A stretch of DNA of 64,000 bases from VXYL01 sp965208525 (GTDB taxonomy: Bacteria; Pseudomonadota; Gammaproteobacteria; Pseudomonadales; Azotimanducaceae): contig OZ242340.1 in NCBI GenBank assembly GCA_965208525.1, forward strand, positions 3,472,001 through 3,536,000. Direction: 5' to 3'. The translations under genes and the position numbers were made by a program. Below are positions 23,631 to 33,700 of this stretch, piece by piece. The notes under the pieces were generated by a model. The model worked only from the letters and a program-made list of their open reading frames with translations, made no database searches and was not told the DNA's origin. Positions within the stretch are counted from its first letter, which is position 1, and each line of letters starts with the position of its first letter.

Positions 23631-25459
23631 GAGCTCACCTCCCACACTTCATCGAGCCGCGGCAGGTTGTTGCCGATGTAGTAGTCGAGCACCTGCTGGT
23701 GGATGGTGTCGGCCGAAATGGAGAAGCCGCCGTAGTAGAGCACCGGAATGATGCTGGCGGGGTCGAGCTCCAGATCGTTCACGAGCAGTGTCTTCATCTG
23801 CGCGTCGCGGTTCTGTTCGGCGAGGAACAGGATCTCGTGGCTGCCCAAGAACTCGCGCACCTCTTCCCCGAACGGGAAGCCACGAATGCGCATGGTGTCG
23901 AGCTGCACGCCGTCTTCGGCGAGCCGGTCCAGCGCCTCCTGCATCGGCGCGGCTGTGGTGCCGTAGTAGAGGATGCCGGCACGACGGCCGTGCGCCTCGA
24001 TCTCGGCCTTCGGCACGAGTTCGCGCGCGGTCTCCCACTTCAGGAGCAGCCGATCCATGTTCTTGATGTAGTGCTCCGGCTGCTCGGTGTAGGTGGCGTG
24101 CTCGTCGCGGGAGGTGCCGCGGGTGAAGAAGGCGCCCTTCTCCGCGTGCGTGCCGGGCAGCGTGCGATAGCCGACGCCGTCGCCGTCCACGTCGAGGTAG
24201 CGGCTGAAGCGCTCGACGTCGTCGAGGTCTTCCTCCGTCAGCACCTTGCCGCGGTCGTAGCGCCGCGAGTCGTCCCAGGTGAACGGTTCGGAGAGGTTGT
24301 CGTTCATGCCGAGTTCCAGATCGCTCATCACGATGATGGGGGTCTGGAGGCGGTCGGCGAGGTCCAGGGCGTCGGCCCCAAACTCAAAGCACTCCCGGGG
24401 CGTCGACGGGAACATGAGCGGGTGGCGGGTGTCGCCGTGGGAGGCGTATGCAGACGAGACGAGATCGCCCTGCTGCGTCCGGGTCGGCATGCCGGTGGAA
24501 GGTCCGGCGCGCTGGATGTCCCAAAGCACGGCGGGAATCTCGGCGAAGTAGGCAAGGCCCAAGAACTCCGTCATCAGCGAAACGCCGGGGCCGCTGGTGG
24601 CGGTGAAGGACCTCGCGCCGTTCCAGCCGGCGCCGATGACGATGCCCATCGCCGCGAGCTCGTCTTCGGCCTGAATGATGGCGTAGCGGCGCTCGCCCGT
24701 CTCCGGGTCCACGCGCAGCCGAGCGCAATGCTGCTCGAACGCCTCGGCCAGCGACGTGGAAGGCGTGATGGGATACCACGCACACACGGTCGCGCCGCCG
24801 TAGATCGCGCCGATGGCCGCAGCGGCGTTGCCGTCGATCATGATGCGGTCGCCCACCGCGTCGGAGTGGCGCACCTGGATCGGCAGCGGGCACTCAAGAT
24901 ACTCGCGGGCGTAGGAGCGGCCGAGTTCCATCGCGTGGATGTTGGGCGCGATGAGCTCGTCCTTGCCCTTGAACTGCGCCGACACCATGCCCTTGATGAT
25001 GTCGAAGTCGATGTTGAGGAGCGCCGACAGCGCGCCGAGATAGACGATGTTCTTGAACAGCGCCCGGTGCTTGGGATTCGGGAACTCCGGCAGCACGAGC
25101 TGCGAAATGGGAATGCCGACCAGGTTGATGTCGTCCCTGCGGAAGTTGGGGCGCAGTTCCTTGGAGTTGTCGTACACGAGGTAGCCGCCGGGGACGATGG
25201 AGGCGATGTCCTCCTCGAACGTCTCCGCGTTCATGGCCACCATGATGTCGATGCCCTCGCGGCGACCGAGATAGCCGCGCTCCGACACCCGCACCTCAAA
25301 CCACGTCGGCAGCCCCTCGATGTTGGAGGGAAAAATGTTCCGCGTCGCCACCGGAATGCCCATGCGAAACAGCGCCTTGGCGAACATACCGTTGGCGGAG
25401 GCAGAGCCCGAGCCGTTGACGTTGGCGAAGCGGATGACGAAGTCGTTGTACGTGGTCAC
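23627..25459 (-). CDS. 2-oxoacid:ferredoxin oxidoreductase, fused gamma-alpha subunit
   Basis: A 610-residue fusion. Residues about 1-190 form the gamma domain (FANVNGSGSASANGMFAKAL, CoA-handling). From about 205 the alpha pyrimidine-binding domain follows (GNAAAAIGAIYGGATVCAWY, YPITPSTS, ATSGPGVSLM). A C-terminal transketolase-like domain lies after about 500. This gamma-alpha order is typical of KorA-type enzymes. With KorB and the FAD/iron-sulfur protein upstream it forms a three-gene operon, presumably for reversible CoA-dependent oxidation of a 2-oxoacid. The exact acid is not deducible. Confidence 0.92.
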   Translation of the reverse strand: MTTYNDFVIRFANVNGSGSASANGMFAKALFRMGIPVATRNIFPSNIEGLPTWFEVRVSERGYLGRREGIDIMVAMNAETFEEDIASIVPGGYLVYDNSKELRPNFRRDDINLVGIPISQLVLPEFPNPKHRALFKNIVYLGALSALLNIDFDIIKGMVSAQFKGKDELIAPNIHAMELGRSYAREYLECPLPIQVRHSDAVGDRIMIDGNAAAAIGAIYGGATVCAWYPITPSTSLAEAFEQHCARLRVDPETGERRYAIIQAEDELAAMGIVIGAGWNGARSFTATSGPGVSLMTEFLGLAYFAEIPAVLWDIQRAGPSTGMPTRTQQGDLVSSAYASHGDTRHPLMFPSTPRECFEFGADALDLADRLQTPIIVMSDLELGMNDNLSEPFTWDDSRRYDRGKVLTEEDLDDVERFSRYLDVDGDGVGYRTLPGTHAEKGAFFTRGTSRDEHATYTEQPEHYIKNMDRLLLKWETARELVPKAEIEAHGRRAGILYYGTTAAPMQEALDRLAEDGVQLDTMRIRGFPFGEEVREFLGSHEILFLAEQNRDAQMKTLLVNDLELDPASIIPVLYYGGFSISADTIHQQVLDYYIGNNLPRLDEVWEVSS

Positions 25460-25486
25460 TTGGGGCCCTCCGGTTCTTGGCCGGCA

Positions 25487-27289
25487 TTAGCCAGCAGCAA
25501 TCGGCTCCGCGAACGATCCGAGCTGCGGAATGTGAACGATGGACTTCTGCATGTCCCAGGCGTTGGTGGGGCAGCGTTCCGCGCACAGGCCGCAGTGCAG
25601 GCAGACATCCTCGTCCTTCACCATGACGCGGCCCGTCGTTGCGAGGATGTCCGAGACGTAGAGGTCTTGCTCCGTGTTGTCGGCCGGCGCCATCAAGTTG
25701 GTGCGCAGGCGCTCCTCCTCCTCGTTCTCGGTGAAGGTGATGCAATCCATGGGGCAGATGTCCACGCAAGCATCGCATTCGATGCAGAGCTTCTCGGTGA
25801 ACACCGTCTGCACGTCGCAGTTGAGGCAGCGCTGCGCCTCCTGCAGGCCCAAATCCTTGTCGAAACCGAGTTCCACCTCGATCTTGATGTTGTCGAGCGA
25901 CTTGGCGCGGTTGGCGTGGGGGACGATGAAGCGCGCCGAGGGGTCGTGCTCGGCGTCGTAGCTCCACTGATGCACGCCCATCTTCTGGCTGATGAGGTTG
26001 ACGCCTTCGGGGGGGCGGTCGGCCTTCAGGTCCTTGCCCTGGCAGAAAAGGTGCATGGAGATGGCGGCTTTGTGGGCGTGCGCCGAAGCCCAGATGATGT
26101 TCTCCGGGCCGAACGCCGAATCGCCGCCGAAAAACACCTTCGGGTTGGTGGACTGCAGCGTGTCTTCGTCGAGGATGGGGCAATCCCACTTGTCGAACTC
26201 GAGGCCGATGTCGCGCTCGATCCACGGGCAGTGGTTCTCCTGGCCGATGGCCATGAGCACGTGGTCGCATTCCATGAACACGTCCGGCTCGCCGGTGGGA
26301 ACGTACTTCAGCCGCCCGTTCTCGCCTTCCACCGGCTTGACGCATTCGAAGACGATACCCTTGAGCTTGCCGTTTTCGTGCACGAACTCCTTCGGCGGGC
26401 GGTTGTTGATGATGGGGATGCCCTCCGCCATCGCGTCTTCCTTCTCCCACTCCGAGGCCTTCATCACCTCGAAGCCGGAGCGAACCACCACCGTCACCCG
26501 CTCAGCGCCCAAGCGCTGGGAGGTGCGGCAGCAGTCCATCGCCGTGTTGCCGCCACCCATGACGATGACCTTGCCGGAGATGGATGTGGTGTGGCCGAAG
26601 GCCACCGAGGAAAGCCAGTCGATGCCGATGGATATGTGCTCGTCCACTTCCTTGCGGCCGGGCAGGTCGAGGTCGCGTCCGCGCGGGGCGCCGGTGCCGA
26701 CGAAGTAGGCGTCGTAGTTCATGTCGAGCATCTCTTTCATGCTCGTGATCTCGTAGCCGTAGGTGGCGTTGACGCCCATGTTGACGATGAGGTCCACCTC
26801 TTCCTCGAGCACGTCGGCCGGCAGGCGGAAGGCGGGGATTTGGCTGCGCATCATGCCGCCGCCGGCGGGGTCGCGGTCGAACATGTCGATCTCGTAGCCG
26901 AACGGCAGGAGGTCTCGTGCCACGGCGAGCGAGGCAGGGCCAGCGCCGAGCAGAGCAATGCGCTTGCCGTTCTTCTGCCTCGGAACATGCGGCAGGTAGG
27001 GGGCAATGTCGCCTTTGTGGTCGGCGGCCACGCGCTTGAGCCGGCAGATGGCGACGGGCTTTTCCTCCGTGCGCACGCGCCGGCAGGCAGGCTCGCAGGG
27101 TCGGTCGCAGGTGCGCCCCAAGATGCCGGGAAACACGTTGGAATCCCAGTTGATCATGTAGGCTTCGGTGTAGCGTTCCTCGGCGATGAGCCGGATGTAC
27201 TCCGGCACCGGCGTGTGCGCCGGACAAGCCCACTGACAGTCCACCACCTTGTGGAAGTAGTCCGGATCCGCGATGTCGGTTGCTTTCAT
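25487..27289 (-). CDS. FAD/4Fe-4S pyridine-nucleotide oxidoreductase (GltD-like) of the 2-oxoacid oxidoreductase operon
   Basis: A 600-residue electron-transfer protein. An N-terminal cysteine-rich domain (CQWACPAHT, CDRPCEPACRR, about 18-72) binds clusters as in glutamate synthase small subunit. Then an FAD site (LLGAGPASLAVA), an NAD(P)H site (VMGGGNTAMDC) and two C-terminal ferredoxin motifs (CIECDACVDICP and CLHCGLCAERCP). It likely links NAD(P)H to the ferredoxin-type centres of the KorAB pair that follows 27 bp downstream. The start is ATG 27289 with GGGGAG; an upstream in-frame start at 27346 has no homology. Confidence 0.9.
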   Translation of the reverse strand: MKATDIADPDYFHKVVDCQWACPAHTPVPEYIRLIAEERYTEAYMINWDSNVFPGILGRTCDRPCEPACRRVRTEEKPVAICRLKRVAADHKGDIAPYLPHVPRQKNGKRIALLGAGPASLAVARDLLPFGYEIDMFDRDPAGGGMMRSQIPAFRLPADVLEEEVDLIVNMGVNATYGYEITSMKEMLDMNYDAYFVGTGAPRGRDLDLPGRKEVDEHISIGIDWLSSVAFGHTTSISGKVIVMGGGNTAMDCCRTSQRLGAERVTVVVRSGFEVMKASEWEKEDAMAEGIPIINNRPPKEFVHENGKLKGIVFECVKPVEGENGRLKYVPTGEPDVFMECDHVLMAIGQENHCPWIERDIGLEFDKWDCPILDEDTLQSTNPKVFFGGDSAFGPENIIWASAHAHKAAISMHLFCQGKDLKADRPPEGVNLISQKMGVHQWSYDAEHDPSARFIVPHANRAKSLDNIKIEVELGFDKDLGLQEAQRCLNCDVQTVFTEKLCIECDACVDICPMDCITFTENEEEERLRTNLMAPADNTEQDLYVSDILATTGRVMVKDEDVCLHCGLCAERCPTNAWDMQKSIVHIPQLGSFAEPIAAG

Positions 27290-27516
27290 TCGCTCCCCGC
27301 CGACAGACGACCGCCCAGCCCGCAACGGCAGCCCGTTCGCCGCCACACAAGGGCTTCGCCCAAAACTCCGGCATCATACGGCAATCGGCGGCGGATTTTG
27401 CGTCTTTTCAACCTCTCAGGCTCGGTCCCTTGCGCACCGGACAGCGCCCTCGAGGGAGAGACGCCCCCTCACATGGAACAAAGCGCGTATCACGTTGGCG
27501 CTTCGAAGGCAGGCGG

Positions 27517-27572
27517 AAAAGCGCCTGTCGGCGCTTGGGGAAGGCAGGCCTTCCCTCCGAGGGCCTTCAGGC
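27517..27572. repeat. fragment of the 134-bp repeat element
   Basis: AAAGCGCCTGTCGGCGCTTGG and then CCTTCCCTCCGAGGGCCTT correspond to the right half of 2665-2798. The 297-bp gap 27290-27586 holds this and a GAGGGAGAGACGCCCCCTC palindrome at about 27453; otherwise nothing is seen. Confidence 0.6.
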
Positions 27573-27586
27573 CCGTTCCTTGCGCG

Positions 27587-29233
27587 TCAGTCGAAGGTGA
27601 CGCCTTCGTAGTTGCTGGCCGCCACCTCGCGCAATCGCTGGGCGTACTTGGGGCCGCCGCCGTTGTAGATGTTGTAGCGGGTCTTGCCGTATTCGTGGCC
27701 GTCTAGGTTGGAGTTGTAGCCGGTGATCCAGCTCTTGGCCTTGCGCAGGAGCAGGCCTTGGTACATCTCCTTGACGTGTTCGACCCAATCCGCCTCCGCA
27801 GCCTTCTCGGCATCGAAGCGGCGGTGGCCGTGTTCGCGCATGTACTCGATGAGCGGCGTCGCCCAGTCCACGGCGAGTTCGGCACCGCGCGGGAAGTTGG
27901 TGGCGGCGCTTTGGGGCCCGGCCAGCATGATGAAGTTGGGAAACCCGCTAACCAGGAGGCCCAAGTAGGTCACCGGGCCGTCCGCCCACTTGTCGCGCAA
28001 GCGGGCGCCGCCCAGGCCTTCGATGTTGATCTGGTCGAAGGCGCCGGTGAAGGAGTCGAAGCCGGTCGAGTAGACGATGACATCGAACTCGAACGAGCGT
28101 TCGGTCGTTTCCAGCCCCGTCCGGGTGATGCGTTCAATGGGGGTTGCGGCCGAATCCACCAAATCCACGTTCGGACGGTTGTACGCCTCGAAATATCCGG
28201 TCTCCATCGGCAGCCGCTGGATGCCGAAGCCGTGATCCTTCGGAATGAGCTTCTCGGCCACTTCAGGATCGTGAACCCGCTGGCGAATGCGCTCGGCGAT
28301 GTATTCGGAGAACTCTCCGTTGGCCTCCTCGTCGATGAATATCTCGACGAAGTTGCGCAGCCAGATGGCAAAGCCCGGCTCGTCGTAGAGGCGGTCCCAC
28401 AGTTCGCGACGCTCCTCGGCCGTCACGTTGTAGAACCCCCGCCGATCCGGTTCGTGCTCGAAGCCACCCGGCGTGCGGGCACAGGTCTCGAATATCTCGT
28501 CGTAGCGGCCGCGGATGGCGTCCATCTCCGACTCGGAGATGGGCGCATTGTTGAGCGGAGCAGCCCAGTTCGGCCGGCGCTGGAACACCGTCAATTGCCC
28601 GGCCACTTTCGCGACTTCCGGAATGAGTTGGATGGCCGTCGCTCCGGTGCCAATCACGGCCACACGCTTGCCGGCGAGATCGAGCGGTTCGTGCGGCCAA
28701 TGGAAGGAGTGGAACGACGGCCCCTCGAAGAGCTCCATCCCCTCGAACCTCGGCAGCGTGGGCGTGGACAGCACCCCAACGCCGGTCACCACGAATCGGG
28801 TCGTGATTTCGCTTCCGTCCTGAAGGGAGAGCCGCCAGATGTTGGCGTCCTCGTCGAAGCGCATGGCCTCGACCCGGCTATCAAACTGCATGTGCTCGCG
28901 CAGACCAAACTTGCGCGCCACGAAGTCGAGGTAGCGCAGGTTTTCCGGCTGCGGCGAGAACTGCTCGGTCCAGTGCCACTCGTCGAGCAACTCGCGGGAA
29001 AAGGAATAGCCGTAGGTGTAGCTCTCCGAGTCGAAGCGGGCGCCCGGGTAGCGGTTGTGGTACCAAGTTCCGCCGAGGTCGGGGTTGGCGTCGAGGACGA
29101 TGGCGCGTACGCCAAGGTCCTTCAGGCGCTTGATCTGGTAGATGCCGGCAACGCCAGCGCCGATCACCACCACCTCGTGGTCGGCATCCTGCGCCGCCTC
29201 GGATTGCAGTTCCGCAGCTTCAGCTTCCGCCAT
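27587..29233 (-). CDS. Baeyer-Villiger-type flavin monooxygenase
   Basis: A 548-residue FAD- and NADPH-dependent monooxygenase. The FAD motif IGAGVAG (about 24-30) is followed by DLGGTWYHNRYPGA. The Baeyer-Villiger fingerprint F169-x-G-x3-H175-x3-W-P is complete (FEGPSFHSFHWP). The second Rossmann site is VIGTGATA. TGFD near 395 and WITGYNSN near the end are also typical. It would insert oxygen next to a ketone in a cyclic or steroid-like substrate, fitting the dehydrogenases and thiolase homologue nearby. Substrate unknown; some close relatives are N- or S-oxygenases. Confidence 0.9.
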   Translation of the reverse strand: MAEAEAAELQSEAAQDADHEVVVIGAGVAGIYQIKRLKDLGVRAIVLDANPDLGGTWYHNRYPGARFDSESYTYGYSFSRELLDEWHWTEQFSPQPENLRYLDFVARKFGLREHMQFDSRVEAMRFDEDANIWRLSLQDGSEITTRFVVTGVGVLSTPTLPRFEGMELFEGPSFHSFHWPHEPLDLAGKRVAVIGTGATAIQLIPEVAKVAGQLTVFQRRPNWAAPLNNAPISESEMDAIRGRYDEIFETCARTPGGFEHEPDRRGFYNVTAEERRELWDRLYDEPGFAIWLRNFVEIFIDEEANGEFSEYIAERIRQRVHDPEVAEKLIPKDHGFGIQRLPMETGYFEAYNRPNVDLVDSAATPIERITRTGLETTERSFEFDVIVYSTGFDSFTGAFDQINIEGLGGARLRDKWADGPVTYLGLLVSGFPNFIMLAGPQSAATNFPRGAELAVDWATPLIEYMREHGHRRFDAEKAAEADWVEHVKEMYQGLLLRKAKSWITGYNSNLDGHEYGKTRYNIYNGGGPKYAQRLREVAASNYEGVTFD

Positions 29234-29281
29234 GCGCTCCCCCTATCCCGCTTGGGCCCGACCAAGTGCAATTGTGCCCCA

Positions 29282-30691
29282 TCATAGGAAGCGGTCGAAC
29301 AGCGCGCCATAGACGCGGGAGGGGCGCTTGCCGCCCAGTTCCTTGCGATCCGCCAACCGACCGAGCGCGAACACCGTCTTGGCGCCCAGCCACCGCATCG
29401 GTTCAAGCGGCCATTTCGGCGGCACATCGTCCACCCACGCAAGGCGGGTGAGGTCGGTGTCTCGCCCAAGCACGAGATCGGCAAGGATTCGCGCCGCAAG
29501 GTTCGATGCCCCTACGCCCTCGCCCGTGTAGCCGCCGGCCGCGCCCACGCCGCGACTCCGGTCAAACGTCACGAACGGACGCCCGTGCCGGGGAATGCCC
29601 AGCACGCCACCCCAGCGATGCGTCACCTTGGCATCGCGGACTGCGGGCAGCAAGTGGCGCATCGAAGCCTCGACATCCGCCAATGCCTTGTCGGCCGGAT
29701 CGACGCGAGGCCGAATGCCGGAAGCGAATCGGTAACCCACCCGTCCGCCGAACGCGAGTCGATTGTCGAGCGTGCGCTGGCCATAGATGGTGATGCGGCG
29801 GCCGTCGTCGAAGGTCTCTCGCTTGGCAAGACCGAGTTCCTTCCAAGTCGCCTCGGACAGCGGCTCGGTGGCGACGATCATGGAGTAGACCGGCAGCAGC
29901 TGCCGCGCTTGGCCGGCAATCGTGTCCGTGTATGCCTCGGTGGCGCGCAGGACAATATTGGCACGCACCGCGCCCCGCGCGGTTTGCACCTGCCCGCTGT
30001 CGATTCCCGTGACCGGCGTTTGCTCGTAGATGGCGACGCCCTTGCGCCGGAGCACGTCACCCAGGCCCCGCACCAGCCGTGCCGGATGGATCGCCGCACA
30101 ATGCGACGTGTAGGCGGCGCCGAAGTTGGGCTCGACGCCAATACGCCGTGCCGACTCTTCAGCCGTGAGCCATGTGTAGTCCCCGTCCGCGAAGCCAAGC
30201 GCCTGCCGGCGCTCGACCCGCCTCTGGAACGCCTCGGCGTGGAACTCGGTGGTCGCAACGCTCAACGTGCCACCCTTGGCGAAGTGGCAGTCGATGTTCT
30301 CCGCCTGACAGACCCGCCCCACCTCATCGACCGTGTCGTGCATGGCTCGCAGCAGCTGGAGGCCCTGGGGTTGCTCCGGTCCGTGCAGGCGTTCCTCAAT
30401 GCCCATCGCCATGCCCATGCACCAGCCGCCGTTGCGGCCACTCGCGCCGAACCCCACCGTCTCGGCCTCGAACACGGCGATGCCGAGATCGGGTTGGTGG
30501 CGATGGAGATAGTAGGCAGTCCAGAGGCCCGTGAAGCCGCCACCGACGATGGCCACATCCACGTGGTCGGGCAAGGCGTCCGGCGCGACCGGCTTCGGCA
30601 ACTCGTCCAGCGAGTCGAACCAGAAACTGCCGTTGTGAAATGGGGGGAGCACCATCGAGTGCGGTCCCTTCGCAGCCCAACCGGTGAGCAT
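29282..30691 (-). CDS. DAO-family FAD-dependent oxidase (gamma-glutamylputrescine-oxidase-like)
   Basis: A 469-residue flavoenzyme with N-terminal FAD site AIVGGGFTGLWTAYYL (about 48-63), then SGRNGGWC, the conserved flavin contact of the glycine/sarcosine/gamma-glutamylputrescine oxidase group. The C-terminal end of the FAD site is GYTGEGVGASNLAAR. It oxidises a primary or secondary amine, producing H2O2. The start is ATG 30691; homology begins near HNGSFWFDSL. The gene is divergent from the LRR protein at 30797. The substrate is not determined. Confidence 0.88.
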   Translation of the reverse strand: MLTGWAAKGPHSMVLPPFHNGSFWFDSLDELPKPVAPDALPDHVDVAIVGGGFTGLWTAYYLHRHQPDLGIAVFEAETVGFGASGRNGGWCMGMAMGIEERLHGPEQPQGLQLLRAMHDTVDEVGRVCQAENIDCHFAKGGTLSVATTEFHAEAFQRRVERRQALGFADGDYTWLTAEESARRIGVEPNFGAAYTSHCAAIHPARLVRGLGDVLRRKGVAIYEQTPVTGIDSGQVQTARGAVRANIVLRATEAYTDTIAGQARQLLPVYSMIVATEPLSEATWKELGLAKRETFDDGRRITIYGQRTLDNRLAFGGRVGYRFASGIRPRVDPADKALADVEASMRHLLPAVRDAKVTHRWGGVLGIPRHGRPFVTFDRSRGVGAAGGYTGEGVGASNLAARILADLVLGRDTDLTRLAWVDDVPPKWPLEPMRWLGAKTVFALGRLADRKELGGKRPSRVYGALFDRFL

Positions 30692-30796
30692 TATCGTCTC
30701 TGACCGTTTGCATTCAACGATCTCTTGGGCCCGTGCCCGACCAAGGGGAGTGCGAGTAGGGCATAATCTCGCGTCCAGTCCGGCGGACCGACCTTC

Positions 30797-33700
30797 GTGC
30801 GCTCCGGCAAGCCGAACCTCCGCCTCGGGGCCCTGAGGCCCTTGCGCTACACGCGTCTGTTGCCCGTACCTGCGTTTGTCCTGGTGTCGCTCGCTGCGTC
30901 CGCCGACTTCCGGCTTCCGGACCTCGACGGCGACGGCCACGCTGACGTCGTTTTGAGACACGACGACGGGACCTGGCGGCATTTCGCCACTGGGGATGTC
31001 GCCGTGGCTACGGAACGTCCTGCGCCCATTCGGTTCACCCGGGACACCGCTTGGCACCCGGCCGCCGTCGGCGATTTCAACGGTGACGGCCGTGACGACT
31101 TCCTGCTGCGCCGCGACGACGGCCGTTGGGGCTATTACCCGATGAACGGTGCCCGGGTAATCGCGGAAGGCCGCGGCCGGGCCGCCCTGACGACACGCCG
31201 CGAGTGGCGTCCGGTCGGTGCGGGCGACCTCAACGGGGACGGACGCGACGACGTGTTGCTACGCCACGACGATGGCCGCTGGCTCTACTATCCGATGGAC
31301 GGGAAGCACTCGATTGTCGCCGAACGCGGATCGGCCAACCTCCCCACCGACCCCGCGTGGCGCATGGCGGCGGTTGCCGACTTCGACGGCGACGCCCGCG
31401 ACGACATTCTCCTCCGGCACCACAAGACAGGCTCCTGGCGGGTTTACCGTATGCAGGGGCACGGGGTCCAACTCTCATACACCCCGACACTGACCAAGAG
31501 CAGCCTCTGGCGCGCTGGTGCCGCGGGCGATTTCAATGGCGATGGTCGCACCGACATGCTGCTGCGCCACGCGGACGGTCGCTGGATGTGGCAATCGCCG
31601 ACGGTCGCCGACGCGGGCGCTCGGGTGCCGCTCCCCGTCGACTGGCGCTGGCGCTTCGCAGGTCTCGGGGACCTCGACGGGGACGGTAGCGACGATGTCC
31701 TGATTCGTCACGATGACGGCGCCTGGCGCTCCTTCCCCATGGACCCAAGAGCGAGCGGGTCCGACTCCAGGTCGCCTGCACTGCCTGCGGATTCCGCGTG
31801 GTCATTGCCTGCGCCGGCCGTGTATATACCCGACCCGCCGCTGCGCGCGGCCGTCGAGAACCACCTTGGCAAGGCGCCGGGCGAACGCATCACGCGCCGG
31901 GAACTAGCAGGGCTGACGGAGTTCCGAGCTCCCCAGCGGGCGGGCATCGCCGACCTCGCCGGCCTTCGCCACGCCAGCGGTCTGACTCGCCTCTTCATCG
32001 ACGGCAATCATGTAGACGACCTGATGCCGCTCGCGGGGCTGACCAGCCTGAAAGAGCTCTGGGCGGTGACGAACCGGATCGAGGACCTCGCGCCGGTGGT
32101 CGGTCTACCGAACCTCGAGCGGCTCTGGCCCTCCCGCAACCGGGTCACCGACATCTCCCCGCTGGTCGCACTCGGGCAACTCACGAGGCTAAACGTCTCC
32201 TACAACCCGATAGCCGACGCCTCCCCCCTGGCCAGCCTGCAAGGGCTCAGGCAGCTCCACATCGACGACACCGGGATTGCCGACCTGCGCGTCCTCGCGA
32301 CGCTGCGGGGCCTCAGGACGCTCACCGTTGACGACAATCAAGTGACCGACATCAGCCCGCTGGCGCAGTTGCGGGGCCTGGATTACCTGTCGGCGGAGAA
32401 CAACCGAATTGACGACATCGGCACGCTGGCCGCCCTCCATCGACTTACGCGGCTGCACCTCGACGGCAATCCCCTGGAGGACCTGGGGCCGCTCGCCAAC
32501 CTCGCCATACTCCGTGAACTAACGCTGAACGGAACCCGCGTTACCGACCTGCAACCGCTTGCGAACCTGAACCGGCTGTGGCGGCTGCACGTCAGCGGTA
32601 CCGGAATCTCGGACCTCGCGGGGATCGAGAATCTACGCCTCGGAGACCTCGACCTGTCCCAAAACCGGATTGCCGACATCGCCCCGCTGTCGGACCAGAC
32701 TTTTTTGTGGCGCCTCGACCTTCGGGGCAATCGGATCGAGAACCTCTTCCCCCTCGTGCGGATGACACGGCTCCAGACCCTCAGACTGGACAGGAACCGC
32801 ATTCGCAGCGTCACCCACCTCAAAGTGCTGACCAGGCTGACCGAACTCGGGCTGGCGCACAACGAGATCGTCGACCTGGTGCCGCTTTGGGACCTTCTGG
32901 AGCTGGTCACCCTCCACCTCGACCACAATCGGATCGTCGATGTCGCGCCGCTAGCACGGCTGGTCAAGCTCCGGCGACTGAATCTGGCCTTCAACCGCAT
33001 CGAAGACCTGTCGCCCCTGGCGCGCAACACCGGCCTCGGTGCCGGCGACACCCTGGACGTCCGCGGAAACCCGCTGCAGTTGGAGAGGGCCGACAACGCC
33101 GTTGTCGCCCTCAGGGAACGGGGCGTCGAAGTGCAGTGGGACCGCGCGCGCATCCTGGGGGTGCACGACAACACGGTCGTGTTGATGAGCGTGGACGCTG
33201 ACATCGCAGCGGAAACCGCATTCAGCGGCATGTCGTTCGACACCTACGCCAGCACCTTCTTCACCCACTTCGAGGACCAGTTCGACTACCTGCTGTTCTT
33301 CTCCAACCTCGACTCGATCCACGACCACGAAGACGCCCCCTATTACGGGGTGTACCTGTCCGTGATGAACGACACCGCGGGTCTAGGCATCAACACCTTC
33401 TACCGCAGCGACTACGGCTCCGCTGGACGCCTGCGCGGCGTCGTCCACTTCCCCTACAACCGCGCCCTCCGCAACGGACCTGCCCTGCACGAGCTCCAGC
33501 ACGCCTGGTCCAACTTCGTCGTCGACACGGGCTGGCCCAGCCACTGGGGCTTCAGCAGCGCCCACGGTCAGCTCGGCGGATTCGACATGGCGGACTTCAA
33601 CGACCTCGGCGACGGCCGGTACACCGCTGGCTCCTTCGGCCCGTTCGCGAATGGAGGCAACCGGCCTGCCTACAGCCCCATCGAGCTCTACTACGCCGGA

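Noticed and set aside
23699..27706. 1,335-codon open frame on the plus strand
   Set aside because: It is antisense to the conserved KorAB/FAD operon. High GC leaves one antisense register free of stops, and the translation has no family features.
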